A DNA stretch of 64,000 nt from positions 1 through 64,000 of the forward strand of contig JANQJF010000034.1 of assembly GCA_028281765.1 (NCBI GenBank). Direction: 5' to 3'. Position numbers and translations under genes: made by a program. Shown piece by piece: positions 44,670 through 52,679 of the stretch. The notes under the pieces are model-generated. The model ran no database searches. It worked only from the letters and a program-made list of their open reading frames with translations, and was not told where the DNA came from. Numbering within the stretch: position 1 is the stretch's first letter; the number at the start of each line of letters is the position of its first letter. Origin of the DNA: Planctomycetota bacterium. Its GTDB lineage: Bacteria > Planctomycetota > UBA1135 > UBA2386.

Positions 44670-45967
44670 CCGCCCTTCGCATCGGCCGGCGCGCGTTCCT
44701 GCGTGGCACCGGCGTGACGTTCGCGCTACCGTGGCTCGAGACGCTCGCCGCGCGCCTGCCGAAACCGGACCGCGCGCCGCCGCGCCGCGTCTGCATCGTA
44801 GTCACGCCAAACGGCATGCTGCCATCCGCCTGGCATCCCCCGAAGCTCGCCGAGGGAGAACAGCGCGACCCGGCGCTGCCGGAATGGCTGCCGTCGTACA
44901 CGCTCGCCTCGCTCGCGCCGCATGCGATCCGCGTCGGCGTGTTCACAGGCCTGGCGAACCGTGGGAGCTTCACCGGCGACGGGCACTACGCGAAGGTCGC
45001 ACCGCTCCTGACGGGCCAGAGGATCCGTCGCACCGGCGGGCGCGATCTCCGCAACGGCGTGTCGTTCGATCAACTCGCCGCGCGCCAGATCGGACAGCGT
45101 ACTCTGCTGCCGTCACTCGAGCTGGGCTGCGATCCGATCTACCCGGTCGAAGACATGGGCTACTCGACCGTCTACGGCGGCCACATCTCGTGGAGCGCCG
45201 AGGACCGCCCGGTGCAGAAGGAGATCGTGCCGCGGCAGGCGTTCGACCGCCTGTTCCGCAGCCGACGCCTCGCGGCGGATGGCGCGACGCGCACGAGCGT
45301 GCTCGATGCCGTGCGCCGCGACAGCAAGCGGCTCGCGGCGCGCCTCTCCGCGTCCGACCGACACAAGCTCGACGAGTACGAAGACGCGGTCCGCAGCCTC
45401 GAGCGACGCATCGACGCCGCGGCAACGATGCCCCAGGTCGCGGACGGGCCGCCGCCCGCAGCCGGCCGCCCGGCCGACTACCCGACGCACGTCAATCTGA
45501 TGTTCGACTTGATCGCGCTCGCGTTCCGGAGCGACGCGACCCGCATCGTGACGTTCCTGACCGCGAACGAAGTGTCCGGCCGAAACTTCGAATGGATCGA
45601 AGGATGCGCGGGCAACTTCCACGCGTTCTCCCATCATCAGAACAAACCGGAGAACCTCGAGCCGTACCGCCGCATCAACCGCTGGCACGTCGAGCAGTTC
45701 GCCGGCTTGCTCGATCGCCTCGCCGCGATCGAGGAAGCGGACGGCACCGTGCTCGACCACAGCTCCGTCGTCCTCGCGGCCGCGATGAGCGACGGCAACC
45801 GACACTCGCCGCGCAACCTGCCGATCGTCGTCGCCGGCGGCGGCCACCCGACCGGCCGCATCGTGTCGAAGAAGAACACGCCACTCTGCCGGCTCTGGCT
45901 CTCGCTGCTGCGGCAGCTCGGCGTCGACGCTGACGAGTTCGCGGACGCGCGCGAGCCGCTGTTCTGA
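44666..45967 (+). CDS. DUF1552 family protein, Tat-exported
   Basis: A 433-residue protein. The N-terminus has a twin-arginine signal (GRRAFLRGTGVTFALPWLE), so it is exported folded, perhaps with a bound cofactor. Family sequences include VCIVVTPNGMLPSAWHP, the TG-rich GDGHYAKVAPLLTG, LELGCDP, ISWSAEDRPVQKE, and NFHAFSHHQNKPENLEPY. DUF1552 proteins almost always follow DUF1592/PSCyt genes in Planctomycetota and relatives, and here the two overlap by 4 bp. The function is unestablished. Confidence 0.92.
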   Translation: MTALRIGRRAFLRGTGVTFALPWLETLAARLPKPDRAPPRRVCIVVTPNGMLPSAWHPPKLAEGEQRDPALPEWLPSYTLASLAPHAIRVGVFTGLANRGSFTGDGHYAKVAPLLTGQRIRRTGGRDLRNGVSFDQLAARQIGQRTLLPSLELGCDPIYPVEDMGYSTVYGGHISWSAEDRPVQKEIVPRQAFDRLFRSRRLAADGATRTSVLDAVRRDSKRLAARLSASDRHKLDEYEDAVRSLERRIDAAATMPQVADGPPPAAGRPADYPTHVNLMFDLIALAFRSDATRIVTFLTANEVSGRNFEWIEGCAGNFHAFSHHQNKPENLEPYRRINRWHVEQFAGLLDRLAAIEEADGTVLDHSSVVLAAAMSDGNRHSPRNLPIVVAGGGHPTGRIVSKKNTPLCRLWLSLLRQLGVDADEFADAREPLF

Positions 45968-45977
45968 GGCTACCGAC

Positions 45978-46547
45978 CTACTCGGCGATCCCGGGCCACA
46001 TCCACGAGAACGCGAGGGCGGTCAGTGCCGCGTAGATCACCCCGTCGAGCATGTGCTTGACCGTCACGCGCCACGGCTTCCCCATCCAGATCGAGTCCGC
46101 CGGCCCGGCCCACGCGTAGCCGAGCCAGGCCGTGATGCCCGCGAGCGTGAATACCGACTGCGATTCCGCGCCCGGCGCGATCTGCGATCGCAGCACGGCT
46201 GCGACGATCACCGACGTGATGGCCGTGTAGAGGAACCACTTGCCGAGGAACGGGCCGAGCTCCATCCGCCCGCTCTTCTTGACGTAGACCACCGCGACGG
46301 GGCCCTCCTCGAACTTCGCGACCATCTCCGGCGCCGCGCCCTCCTTCGGATCGACGCAGTGCGGGAGGATGTACTGCCCGGGCTTCAACGCATGCTCGTT
46401 GAACGCCGCGCGGACCACGTCTTCGTTCTGCAGCTTGCCGTAGTCGGAGTTGTGCCACTTCACGACCATGTGGATCGCGGAGCTCGCGAAGAACACGAAT
46501 ACGGCGGAGAGCAGGATCGGCAGGAGGAGCTGGGTCCACTCGACCAT
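45978..46547 (-). CDS. Inner-membrane protein of unknown function
   Basis: A 189-residue protein. The first hydrophobic helix (LLLPILLSAVFVFFASSAIH, residues 7-26) is followed by a soluble stretch of about 75 residues containing GQYILPHCVDPKEG, and then three more hydrophobic segments (about residues 105-120, 133-150, 168-185). A good ribosome binding site (AAGGA, 8 bases) precedes the ATG at 46547. I do not recognise a functional family. It is convergent with the DUF1552 gene and divergent from the GNAT lipoprotein gene; the 164-bp gap holds nothing obvious. Confidence 0.7.
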   Translation of the reverse strand: MVEWTQLLLPILLSAVFVFFASSAIHMVVKWHNSDYGKLQNEDVVRAAFNEHALKPGQYILPHCVDPKEGAAPEMVAKFEEGPVAVVYVKKSGRMELGPFLGKWFLYTAITSVIVAAVLRSQIAPGAESQSVFTLAGITAWLGYAWAGPADSIWMGKPWRVTVKHMLDGVIYAALTALAFSWMWPGIAE

Positions 46548-46711
46548 GGGAGAGTCCTTTCGAGGCGGCGGCGCGATGAGCGAGTCTTCCAGTAGATCCG
46601 GCCAATGCACGCGGATCCACGGCCGATGCGGAAAGACGCGATCGAGATGCGAGTCACGCCGCCGACCGGCCACTCGTGGACTCGAGGCATCGGTCCGCCG
46701 ATGCTGGCGTC

Positions 46712-47356
46712 ATGTTCGACCTTCGCTCTGCATTGCTTCTGGCCGCGCTGCTCACCGGATGCGGCACGACCGACAGCTCGAATCGCCCCGCGCCGAACGC
46801 GTGGACCGCGGAGTTCACGCCACCGATGCGGCTCGAGACCGAGCACATGGTCCTCGAGCCGCTGGCGCCGAGCCACACGGAGATGGACTTCGCCGCGGCG
46901 CAGGGCAGCCGCGAGCACCTCCAGCGCACGCTGCACTGGGGCAACTGGCCGTCCGCGGACATGACCGTCGACGACAACCGTCGCGACCTCGTGCGTCACA
47001 TCGGCGAGTTCGAGCGTCACGAAGCCTACGCCTACACCGTGCTGTCCCCCGACCGCACCGTCTGCCTCGGGTGTGTCTACCTGAACCCCTGGGATGGCAG
47101 TGGCGACGACCCTCGCGGCCCGCGCGATTCCCGACTCGCGTTCTGGGTGACCGAACCCCAGCTCGAGAATGATCTCGACGAACACCTCGTGCGCTCCATG
47201 CTTGGATGGATCGACGAACACTTCCCGCTCGACACCGTGACGTTCTTCATTCATCGCGACGACGCCCGCAGCGCGCGGATTCTCGAGGAACTCGACCTCG
47301 CGGAGCTCCTGTCTTCGCGCCAGACGCACCGCCAGTTCGAATGGCGTCGCGGCTAG
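46712..47356 (+). CDS. GNAT-like acetyltransferase domain carried on a predicted lipoprotein
   Basis: A 214-residue protein. From the ATG at 46712 the N-terminus is MFDLRSALLLAALLTGC, a textbook lipoprotein signal. The rest looks like a GNAT fold: MRLETEHMVLEPLAPSH (first strand and helix), AYTVLSPDRTVCLGCVYL (central strands), LAFWVTEPQ, then helices and HRDDARSARILEELDL, which in GNATs contacts acetyl-CoA. The canonical Q/RxxGxG/A loop is not obvious. An acetyl-CoA enzyme outside the cytoplasm would be odd, so either the signal is not used, the start is wrong, or the fold has another role. It is followed by the frameshifted TolB-like gene after 8 bp. Confidence 0.7.
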   Translation: MFDLRSALLLAALLTGCGTTDSSNRPAPNAWTAEFTPPMRLETEHMVLEPLAPSHTEMDFAAAQGSREHLQRTLHWGNWPSADMTVDDNRRDLVRHIGEFERHEAYAYTVLSPDRTVCLGCVYLNPWDGSGDDPRGPRDSRLAFWVTEPQLENDLDEHLVRSMLGWIDEHFPLDTVTFFIHRDDARSARILEELDLAELLSSRQTHRQFEWRRG

Positions 47357-47364
47357 TCTCGAGC

Positions 47365-48058
47365 ATGCGCCTCTTCGCCACCGCACTCCTCGTCGCGGTC
47401 ACGACCAGCTGCGAAGCCCCGACCGTCGCGTCCGACTCGCACAGCTTCGACATCGTCTTCGGATCCCAGCGAAGCGGTCAGGGCGATGTGTATCGACTCG
47501 ACACGACGACTCGCGAAGATCGTCGACGGCAACTACGACGTCTACGTCCGCCACCTCGAAACCGGTCGCGAGACTCGCCTGACGAGTCACCCGTCGCGCG
47601 ATTCCCAACCTCGCTGGTCACCGGACGGCCGATGGATCGCGTTCTCGAGTTCTCGCATTGGCGGCGCCGACATTTGGCGCATGCGCCACGACGGCTCCGA
47701 CCTCCAGCAGGTCACGCAGCGCGCGAGCCAAGAAGGCCATCCGAGCTGGTCACCTGACGCGGGATCCCTGCTGTTCGACGCGTTCGGCGACGGCATCACC
47801 GAGGACGGGATGCCCGATGTGTTCGTGATCGATCTGGGAACGGGACAGTCGCGCAACCTCACCGACGCGCCCGGCATGGACGCAATCGCGGAGTGGTCCC
47901 CCGACGGCAAGTGGATTGCGTTCGGATCGAACCGCGACGGCGACTGGGATCTGTACCGCGTCCGCCCCAACGGTTCGGCCCTCGAGCAGCTGACCGACGA
48001 CCCGGCGTTCGACGGGGATCCGAAGTGGGTCCCACGAAGCTTCGGGCGTGACCGCTGA
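47365..48058 (+). pseudogene. TolB/WD40-like propeller lipoprotein, frameshifted
   Basis: The ATG at 47365 opens with a lipoprotein signal (MRLFATALLVAVTTSC) and a first propeller blade, FDIVFGSQRSGQGDVYRLDT. Around 47510-47520 the homologous reading shifts +1: the first frame degenerates to arginine-rich sequence and stops at 47757, while the second frame carries DGNYDVYVRHLETGRETRLT and three PRWSPDGRWIAF-type PD40 repeats to 48058. About half a blade between the two parts also seems missing, so a deletion of a length not divisible by three is more likely than a one-base error. It resembles the intact gene at 63039-63959. Confidence 0.72.
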
Positions 48059-48067
48059 CCGCGCCCG

Positions 48068-48586
48068 CTACTCCGCGCCCACGAGATAGTCCTCGATCGC
48101 GCCGATCCCCTCCTCGATCACCCGACCTTCCGAATCGAGCAGGAACGCGGGCGAGCCCCAGATCAGATCGACACCGAACTTCTCCTGGACTTCGCCTCCA
48201 TCGGCCAAGACGAAGAGTGGGAGACGATGCTCCACGACGAACGCGCGCGTCGCCTCCACATCGGCACTCGTCACGCCGATCACGGTGAGCCCTCGCGCTT
48301 CGTAGTGCGCCGCGATCTGCACGAGATGCGGCATCTCTTCGATGCAAGGCGCTCAATGCGGCAAGAAGAAGAACACGAGGCGCCATCGAGACGTCGGCGG
48401 CGCGTGCTCCAATACTCGGGCGGTCGGCACATCGCCTTGCGACTGTGACTGGATCCACGTCCCGGGCTCGAGCGGCGGCGCGACCGCGCCCACGAGATCG
48501 TCGTTGCTCCAGCCGAGCACGAGAGAACGGAAACCGCTGCAGCCGGTGAGAGCTGCGAGAGCCAACGCGACTACGAGGGACTTCAC
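48068..48586 (-). CDS. TlpA/thioredoxin-like lipoprotein with in-frame TGA at the redox-active Cys (candidate selenoprotein)
   Basis: Read through one TGA, this is a 172-residue exported thioredoxin-fold protein. It has a lipobox signal (LALAALTGC), then RWRLVFFFLPH, the TGA at 48353-48355 (codon 78), then APCIEEMPHLVQIA and the normal TlpA/AhpC-TSA course: GLTVIGVTSADVEATRAFV and GSPAFLLDSEGRVIEEG (the latter with the cis-Pro). The family motif here is normally CxxC followed by REEMPxL, so TGA sits precisely at the first, nucleophilic Cys and Cys81 is the resolving Cys: a UxxC motif. Both halves are in one frame and both fit the fold. A hairpin follows the TGA directly. Alternatives are a Cys-to-stop mutation or a sequencing error. 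Redox substrate unknown. Confidence 0.7.
48307..48352 (-). promoter_or_regulatory. SECIS-like hairpin directly after the in-frame TGA
   Basis: The 46 bases after the TGA fold on themselves: GCGCC (bases +1 to +5) pairs with GGCGC (+42 to +46), TTGCA (+6 to +10) with TGCAG (+32 to +36, one G-U), and GAGATG (+16 to +21) with CATCTC (+25 to +30), leaving apical loop CCG 21 bases after TGA. Bacterial SECIS elements lie within about 16-37 bases and prefer a G early in the loop; here that requires opening the closing G-C pair. GC-rich coding DNA can form hairpins by chance. Confidence 0.45.
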
Positions 48587-48608
48587 GACCCCGCAGGATA
48601 TCCGATCT

Positions 48609-49658
48609 TCACCGCGCGCGCGTGCGCCGTTGCGCCTTGCGCGCTTTCTCGATCAATCGGTCCGCGGCCTTCGGATGCCGCCGACACTCGAGGAGCGCAC
48701 TCAGGATCAGCGGCGCCACGATCGTCGCGTCCGACTCGATCACGAACATCGGCGTCTTCTCGGTCAGCTTGTCCCACGTGATCTTCTCGTTCGGCGTCGC
48801 GCCGGAGTACGACCCGTACGACGTCGTCGAGTCGCTGATCTGGCAGAAGTACGCCCACGGCTTCGCGCGCTTCGCGAGGTCGTACTTGATCGACGGTACG
48901 ACGCAGATCGGGAAGTCCCCGGCGATGCCGCCGCCGATCTGGAAGAAGCCCACGCCCTTGCCCTTCGACAGGTCGTTGTAGTCGTCGTAGAGCCCGGCCA
49001 TGTACTCGATACCGGACTTGACGATGCTGGCGTCACACTCCCCCAGCTTGACGTGCGAAGCGAAGATGTTGCCGAACGTCGAGTCCTCGTGACCCGGCAC
49101 GACCATCGGCAGGTTCGCCTTCGCCGCCGCGAGCAGCCAGCACTCGTCCGGCTTGCCCTGGTAGTCCTTGCGGCGGAGCTTCTGGATCAGCTCGTAGAAG
49201 TACTCGTGCCAGTAGCGGCGATCGCCACTCTCGGTCGCGCGCTCCCACATCGGCACGAGGATCTGTTCGACCGCTCGAAACGCCTCGTCCTCGGGGATGC
49301 TGGTGTCCGTCACGCGCCGCATCCGCTGGTCGAGAATCTCCGTGTCGTCCCGCTTCGTCAGGTAGCGGTAGTCGGGGAAGTCCTTGTAGTGGTCGTGGGC
49401 GACGAGCCGAAACAGCGACTCCTCGAGGTTCGCCCCCGTGACCGACAGGCCGTGGATGAGCCCTTCACGAATGGCGGGTGCGAGCGTGATGCCGAGCTGC
49501 GCGGAGGACATCGCGCCGGCGATCGCCCAGTACATCCGGCCCCCGTCGCGCACGTGCTCCCAGTACGCGAACAGCGCGTCGCGCGTCGCGCGGGCGTTGA
49601 AGTTCTGGTAGTTCCTGGTGACGAACTCGAGGATCGGCAGTTCGGAGGTGGCGGACAT
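48609..49658 (-). CDS. Deoxyhypusine synthase-like protein
   Basis: A 349-residue protein of the deoxyhypusine synthase fold (NAD and spermidine-binding). Family stretches are SSAQLGITLAPAIREGLIHGLSVTGANLEES, VVPGHEDSTFGNIFAS, GVGFFQIGGGIAGDFPICVVP, and SGATPNEKITWDKL, in which Lys297 matches the catalytic lysine of the eukaryotic enzyme (WGK). Bacteria lack eIF5A, so bacterial members must do something else; homospermidine synthase activity or modification of another polyamine is possible. The start is the ATG at 49658. It shares strand with the candidate selenoprotein downstream, 22 bp apart. Confidence 0.9.
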   Translation of the reverse strand: MSATSELPILEFVTRNYQNFNARATRDALFAYWEHVRDGGRMYWAIAGAMSSAQLGITLAPAIREGLIHGLSVTGANLEESLFRLVAHDHYKDFPDYRYLTKRDDTEILDQRMRRVTDTSIPEDEAFRAVEQILVPMWERATESGDRRYWHEYFYELIQKLRRKDYQGKPDECWLLAAAKANLPMVVPGHEDSTFGNIFASHVKLGECDASIVKSGIEYMAGLYDDYNDLSKGKGVGFFQIGGGIAGDFPICVVPSIKYDLAKRAKPWAYFCQISDSTTSYGSYSGATPNEKITWDKLTEKTPMFVIESDATIVAPLILSALLECRRHPKAADRLIEKARKAQRRTRAR

Positions 49659-49753
49659 GCGCGGAAGTGATACGGGATCGCCCTGGGGACGGCAAAAGTC
49701 TGTACGATGGCGCGCCTGCGGCCGTTCGGTCGGGAATTGAGGACTTCAGCCAT

Positions 49754-51106
49754 ATGACACCGCATCGCCATCTGCAGAGCGCGCTTCTGCTCGCCCTGAC
49801 AGCTCCCCTTCTCTCCGCGCAAGCCATCTGGCAGCCGTTGACGACGACGCCGGACCCGACCGATACCGCGCACACGATCGCGGTCGGCTGGGACGAGTCG
49901 AACTCGACGCTCGTCTGGGTCGGCAACCTTTTCGTCGGCGGGAACCTCGAGTTCCAGCGCTACGACGGGACCGGCTGGACCATCGAGCCGACGACGGGGA
50001 CGCCACCGAGCGGGGTCCTCGGTGCGTGCTGGGACAGCGTTCGCAGCACGATGGTCTTCGCCGCGAGCAACGGCACCTTCGAATGGCACAGCGGCCTCTG
50101 GGTGCAAATCAGCCCGACGGCCGGCCCGCAGGGTGGCCAGGTCGCGTGCTGCTTCGACGCGGCGCGGAACGAGTCGCTGTTCTTCGGCGGCTCGATCGGC
50201 GGCGGCTACACGAACGACCTCTGGGCGTGGGACGGCGTGAACTGGACGCTGCGCGCGTCGAACGGACCGTCCGAACGATCGTGGAGCGCAATGGCGTACG
50301 ACCCGCAGCGCGAGGTCGTGCTCATGCACGGCGGCTGGTACACGTTCCTCGATCCCTACGCGTGCCTCAGCTGCGACCCGACGATCGTCGTCATGCAGAA
50401 CGACACGTGGGAATGGGACGGCAGCAGCTGGACCTCGGCCGGCGCCGGCCCGGCGATCAAGGCGCACGCGATGACCTGGGATCCGGCGCGCGAGCGCATG
50501 ATGTTCTTCGGCGGCTCGACGAGCTCTCAGTTCTTGGGGACGACCTACGAACGCGTCAACGGCGCCTGGCAGCTCCGCAGTGGCGGCCCGGCCCCGGGCC
50601 CTCGCAACAACCCGCGCATGACCTTCGACCCGGTGCGTCAACGGGTGCACATGATGGGCGGCTACCACTCACGCGATCAGTGGACGTTCGCGACGCCGCA
50701 ACCCGCGACGCAGTCGGCGTTCGGCACCGGCTGCGGCGGCGCGAGTGGCGCGCCCGAGCTCGCTGGTCTCGCGCTTCCCTACACGGACGACGACTGGTCG
50801 CTCGAGATGCGCAACCTCCCCGGAAGCGCGACGACCGCGACTCTGATCCTCGGCTTCGGCGCACCGCCGGCACCGGTCGACCTGACGCCGATCGGCATGC
50901 CCGCGTGCTTCCTCTACGGCAACGCCACGGTCGCGCTGAACGCGAGCGTCAGCGCCGGCGTCGCGAGCTTCGACCTCGCGATCGACGACGATCCGGTCCT
51001 CGGCGGCCTCATGCTGACGACGCAGGGCTTCGTGCCGGATCCGACCGCGAACGCGTTGGGACTCGGCGCCACGCAGGGTCTCGAGAGCGTGATCGGGATC
51101 CGCTGA
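49754..51106 (+). CDS. Secreted kelch-like propeller protein with shared C-terminal module
   Basis: A 450-residue exported protein (signal peptide cut after LSAQA). Residues 30-310 contain kelch-type blades: GWDESNSTLVWVGN, CWDSVRSTMVFAASNGTFEW, CFDAARNESLFFGGSIG, AYDPQREVVLMHGGW, TWDPARERMMFFGGS and TFDPVRQRVHMMGGY, about 50-60 residues apart, which should form a propeller. The final 130 residues (FGTGCGG, then VDLTPIGMPACFLYG and GLMLTTQGFVPDP) match the C-terminus of the secreted protein at 22588-24219. Start ATG at 49754. No enzyme motif is seen; probably a surface protein. Confidence 0.82.
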   Translation: MTPHRHLQSALLLALTAPLLSAQAIWQPLTTTPDPTDTAHTIAVGWDESNSTLVWVGNLFVGGNLEFQRYDGTGWTIEPTTGTPPSGVLGACWDSVRSTMVFAASNGTFEWHSGLWVQISPTAGPQGGQVACCFDAARNESLFFGGSIGGGYTNDLWAWDGVNWTLRASNGPSERSWSAMAYDPQREVVLMHGGWYTFLDPYACLSCDPTIVVMQNDTWEWDGSSWTSAGAGPAIKAHAMTWDPARERMMFFGGSTSSQFLGTTYERVNGAWQLRSGGPAPGPRNNPRMTFDPVRQRVHMMGGYHSRDQWTFATPQPATQSAFGTGCGGASGAPELAGLALPYTDDDWSLEMRNLPGSATTATLILGFGAPPAPVDLTPIGMPACFLYGNATVALNASVSAGVASFDLAIDDDPVLGGLMLTTQGFVPDPTANALGLGATQGLESVIGIR

Positions 51107-51110
51107 TCGA

Positions 51111-52679
51111 TCAGAGGCAGAGAAGGTAGGCGACCAGGTCGTCCTTCTCGCTCTTGCTCAGACGCAGCTCGAGCACGAGGTTGAAGAACTCGACCGCGTC
51201 GTGCAGCGTCGGGGCACGGCCGTCGTGCAGGTATGGCGGCGTGTCCTTGATACCCCGCAGTGGGAACGTCTTGATCGGTCCCTCCGGACGCCCGACGTAG
51301 AAGCGCTCGACCTGCAAGTCGTGCATGTAGTCGTCGACGAACGCGGGGCCGTAGTGACACGCCGAGCACTTCGCCTTGCCGTGGAACAGCGCTTCGCCGC
51401 GCAGCTCCTGCTCGCTGGCGAGGTCCGGCCGCAGTCGCATCAGCGGGTCGAGCTTCGGCGCCGGCGGGTAGTCGATGATCGAGTTGAAGTCCGCCATCCG
51501 GTTGGTGACCTCGCGCTTGACCGCGCGGGGACCGATCGCCTGCTGCATGCCGGGATCACCATCGAAGTACTCTTCGACCTCGGCGAAGTGGTCCATGCTG
51601 CGGATCGATCGCTTCGACGACAGCTGCATCAGGTTGTAGTTGCCACGCATCGACGGCGTGTCGACGCGGAGACGGGCCATGTTGGGGCGGGCGTCGGGAC
51701 CGAGCTCGAACGCGCCGTTCGTGTGCCCGTTGACGTGGCAGTCGAAACAGGCGACTCCCTGGGACGGCTCCTCGGTGACCCGGTGCGACGTGTGGTTGAA
51801 CCACGTCGTCGGTGACGGCCGTAGCAGCTCCTTGAGGCCCTCCATCTGCTCGGGCGTCAGCAGGCCGTCGAAGATCTCGTAGTAGTTGTCGATCGTCACC
51901 TCTTCGCCGTTCGTCACGTCGCCAAGCTCCTTGTGCGTCGTCAGGAACAGCGGCGGCGGGAACTCGGGCAGGTAGGCTTCCGGAAAATCCATGTCGACGT
52001 CGATGCGTCGATGCTCGGGATGCTCGGCGATCCAGCTCTCGGGAAACACCATGTGCGCCGTCGACTGGAGCGGGTGCGCAACCGGCATGTACGGGAAGAC
52101 CCCTTCGGCACGGATCTCGGCAGCCGACATCTTGGCAAGCGCTTCGAAGCTTCCCACCGAAGCGGGCACGCGCGCGACCGGACCTCGCATGACGGGCTTT
52201 CCGCCGGACATGAACACGCCCGGCAGGACCTCGCCCGAGAACGCGTACCGCCCGTTCATGTACGCGCGGACGTCCTCCATGAGCTTCGGCTTCTGCTTCC
52301 GGTGGAACTCCAGCCACTGACCGAAACGCATCGGCAGCACCGGCGAAGTGAAGGAGGTGGTTCCGCGGCCGTAGTAGCGCCACAGATCGAACGGCGTCCG
52401 CATCCCCTTCGTCACCGTGGGGTACAGCGTGAGCTCGTCCGCGATCGCGGGAGCAGGTGTCGGCTCGAAGGTCGGCGCGGGAGCCCCGACGACGTTCGAC
52501 GGTGCGCTGGATGCGACGGGCGGGCCTCCGGGCGACCCGGGCACGCTGGCATGCAGTCCAGCCCCCATGATCGGAACCCGACTCAGCCCGGTCCCGCGAT
52601 ACTGCTCGTAGGTGAGCGCGATGCCGATCAGGAGTCCGGCGACCGCGAGGAACGCGACGATGCGTGAAGTCGTACTCAT
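51111..52679 (-). CDS. Di-heme cytochrome c peroxidase-like protein with N-terminal anchor
   Basis: A 522-residue protein. A single N-terminal hydrophobic helix (residues 7-25) and a Pro/Ala/Ser-rich linker precede a large periplasmic domain with two heme c motifs, CFDCH near residue 340 and CSACH near residue 453. PLRGIKDTPPYLHDGRAPTLHDAVEFFN is the usual C-terminal region of the CcpA/MauG superfamily. An insertion of over 200 residues before the first heme motif makes it longer than classical peroxidases (about 330-350). It overlaps the DoxX gene by 4 bp. Its partner and substrate are unknown. Confidence 0.85.
   Translation of the reverse strand: MSTTSRIVAFLAVAGLLIGIALTYEQYRGTGLSRVPIMGAGLHASVPGSPGGPPVASSAPSNVVGAPAPTFEPTPAPAIADELTLYPTVTKGMRTPFDLWRYYGRGTTSFTSPVLPMRFGQWLEFHRKQKPKLMEDVRAYMNGRYAFSGEVLPGVFMSGGKPVMRGPVARVPASVGSFEALAKMSAAEIRAEGVFPYMPVAHPLQSTAHMVFPESWIAEHPEHRRIDVDMDFPEAYLPEFPPPLFLTTHKELGDVTNGEEVTIDNYYEIFDGLLTPEQMEGLKELLRPSPTTWFNHTSHRVTEEPSQGVACFDCHVNGHTNGAFELGPDARPNMARLRVDTPSMRGNYNLMQLSSKRSIRSMDHFAEVEEYFDGDPGMQQAIGPRAVKREVTNRMADFNSIIDYPPAPKLDPLMRLRPDLASEQELRGEALFHGKAKCSACHYGPAFVDDYMHDLQVERFYVGRPEGPIKTFPLRGIKDTPPYLHDGRAPTLHDAVEFFNLVLELRLSKSEKDDLVAYLLCL

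Noticed and set aside
47500..47530. Programmed +1 frameshift in the TolB-like gene
   Set aside because: The bases at the shift (CGC GAA GAT) are not a known slippery site, there is no stop codon to slip on, and half a propeller blade is missing, so deletion is simpler.
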